5,352 nucleotides of DNA from an uncultured Alphaproteobacteria bacterium. Lineage in GTDB: Bacteria > Pseudomonadota > Alphaproteobacteria > Caulobacterales > Caulobacteraceae. The position numbers and the translations under genes were made by a program. Below the pieces are notes generated by a model. The model ran no database searches and was not told the DNA's origin. It was given only the letters and a program-made list of their open reading frames with translations. The stretch is from NCBI GenBank assembly GCA_903928755.1, contig CAIYSH010000235.1, positions 1-5,352 of the forward strand, in the 5' to 3' direction. Position 1 is the first letter of the stretch. Each line of letters starts with the position of its first letter. Shown here piece by piece: positions 1 to 5,352 of the stretch.

Positions 1-2001
1 GCCCAGGTCATCAAGGACACGGACTGGCTCAATTACGGCAATGACCTGGCGGCCAGCCGGTATTCCCCGCTCTCCCAGATCAATGCCGAAAACTTCAATA
101 CGCTTGAGGTGGCCTGGCGGTTCAACACCAATGCATTCGGGGCCACCCTCGACGCCTATTACAACTGCACGCCCCTGATCTCGAAGGGTCGACTGTTCGC
201 CACGGCAGGAACGGGGCGCTATTGCGTCGCCCTGGACGGCGCGACAGGCCAGTTGCTCTGGAGCTATCGTCACGACGAAAAAGGCCGGGCAGGCTCGCGG
301 GCCGGTTCAGGCTTCGGAGTCGCCTTCTGGACGGATGGCGAAAACGAGCGGGTGCTCTATGTGACCCGCAGCTATCAGTTGATCTCCCTGGATGCCAGAA
401 CCGGCCTTCCCGACCCGAAGTTCGGAGTCGATGGCGAGGTGGATCTGAGACGCGACTGGGATCAGGAGATCGATCCCAAGCGCAGTGTGGTCGGACTGCA
501 TGCGCCTCCCCTGGTGATCGGCAATACCCTCGTCGTTGGCACAGCCCCCACCGCGGCGGCCAAGGCCTATGTCCGCGGCTTCGACGCGATCACCGGCAAG
601 CGGAAGTGGATCTTCCACACCATCCCCCTGAAGGGGGAGTTCGGCTACGACACCTGGAAGCCAGGTCAGGCCGAAACAGCCGGCAATACAGGCGTCTGGT
701 CGCCCATGTCGGCTGACCCGGAACTGGGCCTGGTCTATCTGCCCGTCGAGACCCCGCCGACCGACCTTGTCGGCGTCACGCGGATCGGGGACACCCTGTT
801 CTCGGAGGCCCTGGTCGCGGTTGATGCAGAAACCGGTCAACGGCGCTGGCACTACCAGACCATCCACCACGGCGTCTGGGATACAGACCTGCCAGCCGCC
901 GCAATCCTCTGTGACATTCCGGTTGGCGGAAAGATCGTCAAGGCGTTGGCGCAGCCCAGCAAGCAGGGATTTCTCTATGTCCTTGACCGGGTCACCGGCA
1001 AACCGGTCTGGCCGATCCCCGAGCGCAAGGTTGCCAAGGGAGACGCCCCCGGGGAAGTCTATGCCGCGACCCAGCCCATTCCGTCCAGGCCACCGCCCTT
1101 CGAACGTCAGGGCGTCATGCCCGCAGACCTCATCGACTGGACACCGGAGATCAAGGCCCGGGCGCTTGAAATTGCCAGCCACTACAAGATGGGCCCGCTC
1201 TATACCCCGCCAGCATTTGTCACCAAGGGCAAGGATCCCTGGGGAACCCTCTACACGCCGGCCACACAGGGCGGAGCCAACTGGCCCGGCGGCTCGATCG
1301 ACCCGGAAACCTCCACGGTCTATATCTACTCCAAGACCGCCCTCGAGGCGCTCAGCGTCTCGCTGAATGATGAAGGCAAGCTGGTCCAGAAGATCAACGG
1401 CGTTCCGCCGATTGCGGATGCTGACGGCGGAACCTTCGGTGGCACGGCTAGCCTGAAGGGTGGAGCCAGTGGCCGAGGCACACCCCAGCCTGGCGTCAAG
1501 GATGGCTTGAACGATCCCATCACGCCTGGCCTTCTATCAATCGGCGGACTTCCACTGCTGAAACCGCCCTATGGCCGCATTACCGCGATCGACCTGAAAT
1601 CGGGAACGACAGCCTGGCAGGTCGCCAATGGCGAGACCCCGGACTTCATCCGCAACAATCCCCTGCTGAAGGGCATCAGCATCCCGCGGACAGGCCAGGG
1701 TGGCATATTGGGTGTCCTGACGACCAAGTCCCTGGTGATCTGCGGCGACTGCGGACTGTTCACCGATGAAAAGGGCCGTAAGGCCGGACGTCTCAGGGCC
1801 TATGACAAGGCGACGGGCCGCGAGGTCGGTGCCGTATTCATGGACAAGACCCAGACCGGTTCGCCCATGACCTACATGCTCGGGGGAAGGCAGTATATTG
1901 CCTTGGCAATAGGCGGATCGCACGGATCTGACCTGATTGCCTATGCCCTGCCCGATCGCAATGCGGCCCCGGCTTCGCGGCGTCAGGTCGATCCGCTATA
2001 G
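1..2001 (+). CDS. PQQ-dependent (quinoprotein) dehydrogenase, membrane glucose dehydrogenase-like, 5' end missing
   Basis: Frame 1 is open from the first base to TAG at 1999-2001, giving 666 visible residues. The ATG at 109 is internal: the preceding 36 codons (DTDWLNYGNDLAASRYSPL near the edge) match the N-terminal blade of mature quinoprotein dehydrogenases, so probably only a signal peptide or membrane anchor is missing. An eight-bladed propeller is indicated by repeated tryptophan-docking motifs: ALDGATGQLLW (visible residues 77-87), GFDAITGKRKW (193-203), AVDAETGQRRW (273-283), VLDRVTGKPVW (327-337) and AIDLKSGTTAW (529-539). WDTDLP (Asp294, Asp296) resembles the catalytic-Asp segment of membrane glucose dehydrogenase (mGDH), and Lys321 in PSKQGFLYVLD its PQQ-contacting Lys. 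The family oxidises aldoses or alcohols in the periplasm and passes electrons to quinone or cytochrome. No CXXCH haem motif and no vicinal Cys pair are visible, so it is not a quinohaemoprotein over this span. The exact sugar cannot be read from the sequence. The porin gene follows after 65 bp. Confidence 0.93.
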   Translation, partial: AQVIKDTDWLNYGNDLAASRYSPLSQINAENFNTLEVAWRFNTNAFGATLDAYYNCTPLISKGRLFATAGTGRYCVALDGATGQLLWSYRHDEKGRAGSRAGSGFGVAFWTDGENERVLYVTRSYQLISLDARTGLPDPKFGVDGEVDLRRDWDQEIDPKRSVVGLHAPPLVIGNTLVVGTAPTAAAKAYVRGFDAITGKRKWIFHTIPLKGEFGYDTWKPGQAETAGNTGVWSPMSADPELGLVYLPVETPPTDLVGVTRIGDTLFSEALVAVDAETGQRRWHYQTIHHGVWDTDLPAAAILCDIPVGGKIVKALAQPSKQGFLYVLDRVTGKPVWPIPERKVAKGDAPGEVYAATQPIPSRPPPFERQGVMPADLIDWTPEIKARALEIASHYKMGPLYTPPAFVTKGKDPWGTLYTPATQGGANWPGGSIDPETSTVYIYSKTALEALSVSLNDEGKLVQKINGVPPIADADGGTFGGTASLKGGASGRGTPQPGVKDGLNDPITPGLLSIGGLPLLKPPYGRITAIDLKSGTTAWQVANGETPDFIRNNPLLKGISIPRTGQGGILGVLTTKSLVICGDCGLFTDEKGRKAGRLRAYDKATGREVGAVFMDKTQTGSPMTYMLGGRQYIALAIGGSHGSDLIAYALPDRNAAPASRRQVDPL

Positions 2002-2066
2002 GCGCCGAGGCCTTCCTCCGACCAACGGGTGATGCGATTACAAAACGAGGCGGACGCGACTGCCCG

Positions 2067-3497
2067 ATGACGTCGGGTGGGTTCGACAATCTGCTGCGCC
2101 GCGCCTCCTGGGCAGCCGCAGTTGCAGTCGTCATGGGCCTGGGCCCGGCAACCGGGGCGGCAGGACAGGCAGTTGTCGGCCCGGAGCCGTCGAAGGCGAC
2201 GACGACCTGTCCGCCGCGGAACTACAGATGGCAGGAAGACTGCCGCAACCTTGCCGGTCGCGAGCTCACGGGGATCGACGCCCTGCGTTACCATCCCCTG
2301 ACGGACGGCGGCGATGTGTGGCTGACCCTTGGCGGGGAGGCCCGGGTCAGGATGGATCTCCTGCACGATGTAGACTTCGGAATTGCCGATGGTCCGGCCT
2401 ATACCCAGTTCGCCGGGCGTCTGATTGGGAACGCCGATCTTCGCACCAGCGCCGGGCCACGGCTCTTCCTGCAGATGGCGGTTGTTCAACAGACAGGGCG
2501 CCGCCCCGGTCCCAAGCCTCAGGATGAGAGCGCCATAGATGTGACCCAGGCCTTTGTCGACGCACCTTTCAGATTGGCAGGCGTTTCCGGGCTTGTGCGC
2601 CTGGGCCGGCAGGAGCTTGATCTGTCGGGGAACCGCCTTGTCACCTCCCGGGACGGTGCATCAATCCGCCGGGCCTTCGAAGGTGCCAAGCTGGATCTGA
2701 GCCTGCGGGGGGCCAAGCTGTCCGTGCTCAGTGCAAGGCCCATGGACCTGCGTGACGAGGCCTTTGCAGACAGGCCTGACAGGACAGAGCTGTTCAATGC
2801 CGTCTCGCTGGACCTTCCCCAGGACCTGTCGCCCGGCGGACAGGTCACACTCTACTATCTGGATCGCCAAAGGCAGGACGCACGCTGGCTGCGGGCGCAG
2901 GGCCAGGAGCGTCGATATTCGGTTGGGGCCCGCTATCTGGGTCATGTTGCAGACTGGCGCGTGGAGTCCCAGGCGACCTGGCAGACGGGTCGGTCTGCAG
3001 GTCACCCGGTCCGAGCCTATGGGGCATCCCTGTCCCTGGATCAGGAATTCGCACCCGACCGGCCCGTCGTGCTTGGCTTTGACCTTGTGTCCGCCAGCGG
3101 CGACAGAAGCCGCACAAGCGCGATTGAGACTTTCGATCCGGTCTATCCCAACAATTTCGGCCTGTCCGACGCGCCCCTGTTCTACCAGACCAACTACATT
3201 TTCGGCGGCGGGAGTGTCAGTACCCGCTGGGCGGGCGCGACATGGACTGCGGGCACCAATCTGTTGGTCCGTCACTCAACCACAGACGCCATCTATGCCA
3301 ACAGTCGGCCAATCACCGGGACAAGCACCGGCTCCCGCCCGACCAGCCTGCTTTCCCAGGTCAGCGTCCGCCGCCCGTTCTCAGAGCGCTCGGAGGTCTA
3401 TGCATCACTGGTGAGGGCCCAGGCGTTGGGCGGACTGCACTCGGCTGGGGGCCGTGACGCCATCTACAGTCGCGTCCAGATCACCACACGGTTTTAG
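2067..3497 (+). CDS. Alginate-export-family outer-membrane porin (beta-barrel)
   Basis: This is a complete 476-residue protein. The N-terminus (Arg11-Arg12, then a hydrophobic run through about residue 32 rich in Ala, Val and Gly) is a Sec signal peptide, probably cut near AAGQA (31-35). The mature part begins with a short segment holding two cysteines (48 and 59), a possible disulfide. Next come family-like stretches: LRYHPLTDGGDVWLTLGGEARVR (73-95, written in part), QAFVDAPF (161-168), then VRLGRQELDLSGNRLVTSRDG and RRAFEGAKL (about 177-209). Alternating polar and aromatic strands follow, and the last residue is Phe (TTRF), the usual outer-membrane assembly signal. Family members form monomeric channels for alginate or other anionic or small solutes. 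Nothing else here points to alginate, so passage of a sugar or sugar acid for the upstream dehydrogenase is inferred. ATG at 2067 is chosen because it keeps the signal peptide; its ribosome site (GAGGCGGA, 2047-2054) is somewhat distant, 12 nt away. Confidence 0.85.
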   Translation: MTSGGFDNLLRRASWAAAVAVVMGLGPATGAAGQAVVGPEPSKATTTCPPRNYRWQEDCRNLAGRELTGIDALRYHPLTDGGDVWLTLGGEARVRMDLLHDVDFGIADGPAYTQFAGRLIGNADLRTSAGPRLFLQMAVVQQTGRRPGPKPQDESAIDVTQAFVDAPFRLAGVSGLVRLGRQELDLSGNRLVTSRDGASIRRAFEGAKLDLSLRGAKLSVLSARPMDLRDEAFADRPDRTELFNAVSLDLPQDLSPGGQVTLYYLDRQRQDARWLRAQGQERRYSVGARYLGHVADWRVESQATWQTGRSAGHPVRAYGASLSLDQEFAPDRPVVLGFDLVSASGDRSRTSAIETFDPVYPNNFGLSDAPLFYQTNYIFGGGSVSTRWAGATWTAGTNLLVRHSTTDAIYANSRPITGTSTGSRPTSLLSQVSVRRPFSERSEVYASLVRAQALGGLHSAGGRDAIYSRVQITTRF

Positions 3498-3580
3498 GAA
3501 AGCCGTTCTGAATTTCGGCTACCCTTGTCTGCGTTCGAAGATAGAGTGACTTCTCCCCTTCCAACAACAAGGGCAATGGG

Positions 3581-3610
3581 GGGCAGCCCTAGCCCTGCCG
3601 TCCGGGACGG
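3581..3610. promoter_or_regulatory. Compact repeat cluster with 13-bp dyad, possible protein-binding site
   Basis: Within 30 bp there is a 9-bp dyad GGGCAGCCC (3581-3589), a perfect tandem hexamer AGCCCT-AGCCCT (3585-3596) and a 13-bp dyad CCGTCC-G-GGACGG (3598-3610). The dyads have odd centres, unlike the even CG-centred operators usual for LacI proteins. A different regulator, or an RNA fold in the leader, is therefore as likely. The repeats are seen directly; any function is inference, and GC-rich DNA yields such matches by chance fairly often. Confidence 0.25.
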
Positions 3611-3617
3611 GCTCAAG

Positions 3618-3623
3618 TTTGCA
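3618..3623. promoter_or_regulatory. TTTGCA half-site, possible weak autoregulatory operator
   Basis: TTTGCA here equals one arm of the inverted repeat found ahead of the lactonase gene (4716-4729). The opposite arm is poorly kept: the 14-mer 3610-3623 matches that dyad at 9 of 14 positions. It lies 38 bp before the repressor start, where an autoregulatory site would be useful. A six-base match alone is weak evidence. Confidence 0.2.
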
Positions 3624-3638
3624 TTGGGGATTGAGGGT

Positions 3639-3665
3639 ATGCGCCCGGGGGAACGAGCCACTTGA
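3639..3665 (+). CDS. Possible 8-codon leader peptide overlapping the repressor start
   Basis: ATG at 3639 opens a short frame encoding MRPGERAT and ending at TGA 3663-3665. It has its own plausible ribosome site, GGGGA at 3626-3630, 8 nt before the ATG. Its stop overlaps the TTG start of the LacI-type gene (TTGA, 3662-3665), the arrangement typical of translationally coupled genes. The repressor's ribosome site (GGGGGA, 3647-3652) lies inside this frame, so ribosomes on the mini-ORF could cover or expose it. No amino-acid bias suggests attenuation. Frames of this length are common by chance; the case rests on the ribosome site and the exact overlap. Confidence 0.3.
   Translation: MRPGERAT
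3647..3652 (+). promoter_or_regulatory. Ribosome binding site deciding the TTG start of the LacI-type gene
   Basis: GGGGGA lies 9 nt before TTG 3662. It favours TTG over the in-frame GTG at 3689, which has no comparable G-rich site before it. In this frame a TGA at 3632 closes the region upstream, and no ATG or GTG lies between it and 3662. Confidence 0.65.
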
Positions 3666-4681
3666 GTTCACGTAAATCGACGCGGTCAGTGACCATCAAG
3701 GAGGTCGCCAGCCAGTTGGGGGTCTCAGCCTCCACAATATCCCGGGCACTTGCCCGCCCCGAACTTCTCTCCACGGAGACCCGCGAACGCGTTCTCGAAG
3801 CCGTTGACCGACTTGGCTATCAGCCCAATCTGGTCGCGCGGGCCCTCAGGCTGCAGGAAACCCGGCTGATCTATGTCGTCATTCCAACGCTCAGTCCCTT
3901 CTTCCTCGAGGTCTTCCGCGGTGTCGAACGGGGCGCACGTGAGACAGGTTATGCCGCCCTGGTCGGCCATACCGGCCGCAATGTCCAAAGGGAGCAGCTG
4001 TTTCTGGATCAGGTGGCGAGCTATCGTGGCGATGGGGTCATCCTGGTGACCAGCTCCGATCCCGCTGCCCTGCTGGCGCGCCGGAAACGCATGCCACCGG
4101 TTGTCGCCGCCCTCGAGGAGATCGAAGGCCTGGCGGCCCCGGCCGTCAGGGTTGATCACCGCAAGGGTGCTGTTGACGCAACCAACCACCTTCTGGCCCT
4201 GGGTCACAGACGCGTTGCCTATATTGGCGGCCCGGAGGGACAGGTCATTGCAGGACACCGCCGGGAGGGCTTTCATCTCGCCATGAACCAGGCCGGACTG
4301 GATCCGGATGGCTATCCCTACCTCGCCGTCGACTATGCCGTAGAGCTGGGCGAACAGGCAATGGAATCCCTGCTGACCCTCCACCCTCCGCCGACCGCAG
4401 TCTTTGCCGGTAACGACGAAATCGCCATTGGTGCCATCCGGGCCATCAAGCGCGTGGGCCTGCAGGTGGGTCGGGACATTTCGGTCATCGGCTTTGACGA
4501 TCAGCGGCTCGCAAGCCTTTACGAACCGCCCTTGACCACCATCCGCGTTCCAACAGAAGAGCTTGGGTATCGGGCGATCCTGATGATGGTCGATCAGCTT
4601 CAGGGCAGGTCCACCGAGGAGGACATTGTTCTCCCGACCTCGCTGGTCATTCGCAGCACCACAGGCGCGCCCAGAGCCTGA
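3662..4681 (+). CDS. LacI-family transcriptional repressor
   Basis: This is a complete 339-residue protein, the usual length for the family. The N-terminal helix-turn-helix is TIKEVASQLGVSASTISRAL (11-30), followed by the third helix and RERVLEAVDRLGYQPN (41-56). The hinge helix NLVARALR (56-63) is the segment that normally inserts its Leu into the operator centre. The core is a periplasmic-binding-protein-like sensor: IPTLSPFFLEVFRGVE (74-89), VDHRKGA (164-170), HLLALGHRRVAYIGG (176-190), AVFAGNDEIAIGAI (246-259) and VIGFDD (275-280). The retained Asn251-Asp252 and Asp279-Asp280 positions, plus Arg200-Arg201, fit a sugar- or sugar-acid-binding pocket. The start is TTG, chosen for its strong ribosome site; GTG at 3689 is an alternative that removes nine residues. 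Its position between porin and lactonase genes implies a local regulator of sugar oxidation. The effector is unknown. Confidence 0.95.
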   Translation: MSSRKSTRSVTIKEVASQLGVSASTISRALARPELLSTETRERVLEAVDRLGYQPNLVARALRLQETRLIYVVIPTLSPFFLEVFRGVERGARETGYAALVGHTGRNVQREQLFLDQVASYRGDGVILVTSSDPAALLARRKRMPPVVAALEEIEGLAAPAVRVDHRKGAVDATNHLLALGHRRVAYIGGPEGQVIAGHRREGFHLAMNQAGLDPDGYPYLAVDYAVELGEQAMESLLTLHPPPTAVFAGNDEIAIGAIRAIKRVGLQVGRDISVIGFDDQRLASLYEPPLTTIRVPTEELGYRAILMMVDQLQGRSTEEDIVLPTSLVIRSTTGAPRA

Positions 4682-4694
4682 CAGGACCCCAGCC

Positions 4695-4723
4695 TTGACA
4701 GCCATACCGGGGCTTTGCAAACC
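4695..4723 (+). promoter_or_regulatory. Possible promoter for the lactonase gene (TTGACA -35)
   Basis: A perfect TTGACA (4695-4700) lies just after the repressor stop. At 17-bp spacing the -10 position is CAAACC (4718-4723), a poor match, and it falls inside the operator-like dyad. If real, a repressor bound there would block the polymerase directly. Only the -35 is convincing, so the call is tentative. Confidence 0.3.
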
Positions 4724-4729
4724 TTTGCA
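4716..4729. promoter_or_regulatory. LacI-type operator candidate, TGCAAA-CC-TTTGCA
   Basis: Two perfect 6-bp inverted arms flank a 2-bp centre, with one further symmetric pair two bases out (T4714 and A4731). The size and the AAA-NN-TTT core match operators of the LacI family; PurR's ACGCAAACGTTTGCGT shares GCAAAC-N-TTTGC. The centre is CC rather than the usual CG. It sits 34 bp after the LacI-type gene and 23 bp before the lactonase start, and the complete dyad was not found elsewhere in the window. Binding by the adjacent repressor is inferred. Confidence 0.6.
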
Positions 4730-4739
4730 GACAATTATT

Positions 4740-4745
4740 GGGGAG
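4740..4745 (+). promoter_or_regulatory. Ribosome binding site deciding the TTG start of the lactonase gene
   Basis: GGGGAG lies 7 nt before TTG 4753, an ideal spacing. The in-frame TTG at 4747 is only 1 nt away and so unlikely. The first in-frame ATG comes after the lipoprotein signal and cannot be the start. Confidence 0.7.
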
Positions 4746-4752
4746 CTTGATC

Positions 4753-5352
4753 TTGAAGCGTCATTCGCGGCATTTTTCGGGAACGGTCCGTACCGCTCTC
4801 TTCCTTTCGGTCGCGGCCCTTGCGGTCACGGCCTGCTCCCGTCAGTCCGCATCCGGGACCAGGCCGGTGGCGGCGGCGATGGCATCTGTCGCCGCAGAGG
4901 GAACCTCCGTGACCAGGCTGGACCCTGGCCTGGACACCGTCATTTCGCCCGGAACCGTTGTCGAGAAGGTCGCCGGGGATTTTCAGTTCGTTGAAGGCCC
5001 GCTGTGGCATAACGGGGAAGTCTGGTTCGCAGACCTCGTGGGCAACAAGCTCTATGCTGCGGCGTCTGACGGCAAGGCGCGGATCATCATCGACAAGTCC
5101 GGGGGACTGCAGGAGACGGCACCGGGCTCCTACCAGGGATCAAACGGCATGGCCGTCGACAAGGACGGCACCGTCCTCATGGCCCAGCACGGCCTGCGCC
5201 GGATTGCCCGCGTGGGACCCGACATGAAGGTCACCGCCGTGGTCGAGCGCAATAGTGACGGGGCGCACCTGAACAGCCCCAATGATATGGCATTCGCGCC
5301 AGATGGGGCCCTGTGGTTTACAGATCCACCACTGGGCCTGGTGGGACAGGAC
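4753..5352 (+). CDS. Gluconolactonase/SMP-30-like lipoprotein, 3' end missing
   Basis: An open frame runs from TTG 4753 to the window edge, giving 200 residues with no stop. The N-terminus is a lipoprotein signal: basic KRHSRH, a hydrophobic stretch TALFLSVAALAV (14-25), and lipobox VTAC with Cys28, so the mature enzyme should be lipid-anchored on the periplasmic side. A low-complexity Ser/Ala linker follows (about 29-50). The propeller then begins with EGPLW (81-85), whose Glu is the likely metal ligand of the SMP-30 family, then WFADLVGNKLY (91-101), SNGMAVDKDG (130-139) and HLNSPNDMAFAPDG with WFTDPPLGL (172-196), the hallmark of bacterial gluconolactonases. Family members hydrolyse sugar lactones to aldonic acids using a divalent metal. 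This fits removal of the lactone made by the PQQ dehydrogenase upstream. Substrate specificity cannot be told, and some relatives are uncharacterised hydrolases. Confidence 0.88.
   Translation, partial: MKRHSRHFSGTVRTALFLSVAALAVTACSRQSASGTRPVAAAMASVAAEGTSVTRLDPGLDTVISPGTVVEKVAGDFQFVEGPLWHNGEVWFADLVGNKLYAAASDGKARIIIDKSGGLQETAPGSYQGSNGMAVDKDGTVLMAQHGLRRIARVGPDMKVTAVVERNSDGAHLNSPNDMAFAPDGALWFTDPPLGLVGQD

Larger units (their letters stand above)
3498..3661. other. 164-bp intergenic region upstream of the LacI-type gene
   Basis: This gap separates the porin stop from the repressor start. It holds several short dyads: AGCCG/CGGCT (3501-3505 with 3516-3520), an interrupted TTCGAA-centred dyad (3528-3545), CCCTT/AAGGG (3556-3560 with 3569-3573), GGCAG/CTGCC (3582-3586 with 3595-3599) and the 13-bp CCGTCCGGGACGG (3598-3610). 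It also has a tandem AGCCCT pair (3585-3596), a lone TTTGCA half-site (3618-3623) and a possible 8-codon ORF. None of the hairpins is followed by a T-tract, so no intrinsic terminator can be called. No clear -35/-10 pair is visible. A promoter for the repressor is expected here from the gap size but cannot be placed. Confidence 0.6.

Noticed and set aside
307..1182. Reverse-strand open frame of 291 codons opposite the PQQ dehydrogenase
   Set aside because: It lies wholly within a confidently identified gene, and its translation resembles no family I know.
2002..2066. Terminator or promoter between the dehydrogenase and porin genes
   Set aside because: Only a 4-bp GAGG/CCTC stem and no promoter-like pair are visible. 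A 65-bp gap fits one transcript.
2761..2772. CCTTTGCAGACA inside the porin gene, identical to 12 bases at the lactonase operator (4722-4733)
   Set aside because: The left TGCAAA arm is absent and the bases encode ordinary porin residues (AFAD). It is probably coincidence, though an intragenic half-site cannot be excluded.
3501..3520. AGCCG/CGGCT hairpin just after the porin stop as a terminator
   Set aside because: The stem is only 5 bp with a 10-nt loop, and the following bases are ACCCTTGTCT, not a T-tract.
3528..3545. TCT-GCG-TTCGAA-GAT-AGA as a CG-centred LacI operator
   Set aside because: Only 12 of 18 positions are symmetric, and the arms do not match the TGCAAA/TTTGCA dyad ahead of the lactonase.
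3725..4720. Long reverse-strand open frame of 331 codons opposite the LacI-type gene
   Set aside because: It mirrors the GC-rich codon pattern of the well-supported LacI gene, its translation shows no recognisable domain, and it covers the operator region. It is a shadow frame.
4626..4994. Forward open frame starting at ATG 4626 across the lacI-lactonase junction
   Set aside because: It is out of frame with both real genes, runs through the operator, and encodes a low-complexity Arg/Gly-rich product.

Overview
The window is GC-rich, densely coding DNA with every convincing gene on the + strand. It looks chromosomal. Gene content and style suggest an alphaproteobacterium, perhaps Caulobacterales or Sphingomonadales: a PQQ dehydrogenase, an alginate-export-type outer-membrane channel, a LacI regulator, a lipoprotein lactonase, and TTG starts behind G-rich Shine-Dalgarno sites. 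That placement is an inference. There is no rRNA or tRNA to test it, and no mobile element, CRISPR array or tRNA gene was seen.

Layout: (1) 1-2001, the 3' part of a PQQ-dependent dehydrogenase gene, open at the left edge and probably missing only its signal peptide or membrane anchor. (2) 2067-3497, an outer-membrane beta-barrel of the alginate-export porin family, 65 bp downstream and probably co-transcribed. (3) 3498-3661, a leader rich in short repeats and dyads, with a possible 8-codon leader peptide that overlaps the next start. (4) 3662-4681, a complete LacI-family repressor with a TTG start. (5) 4682-4752, a short gap holding a LacI-type inverted repeat (TGCAAA-CC-TTTGCA) and a good ribosome binding site. 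(6) 4753 to the right edge, the 5' part of a gluconolactonase/SMP-30-like lipoprotein gene, also starting at TTG and open at the right edge.

The four genes fit a periplasmic sugar-oxidation locus. The porin would admit an aldose or a related oligo- or uronosugar, the PQQ enzyme would oxidise it to a lactone, and the membrane-tethered lactonase would hydrolyse the lactone to an aldonic acid. The LacI protein would sense a sugar or product and control at least the lactonase gene through the inverted repeat in front of it. The families are well supported by sequence. The substrate, the regulatory wiring and the joint pathway are inference. The most concrete non-coding signal is the operator-like dyad at 4716-4729; the least expected is the possible leader peptide coupled to the repressor start.
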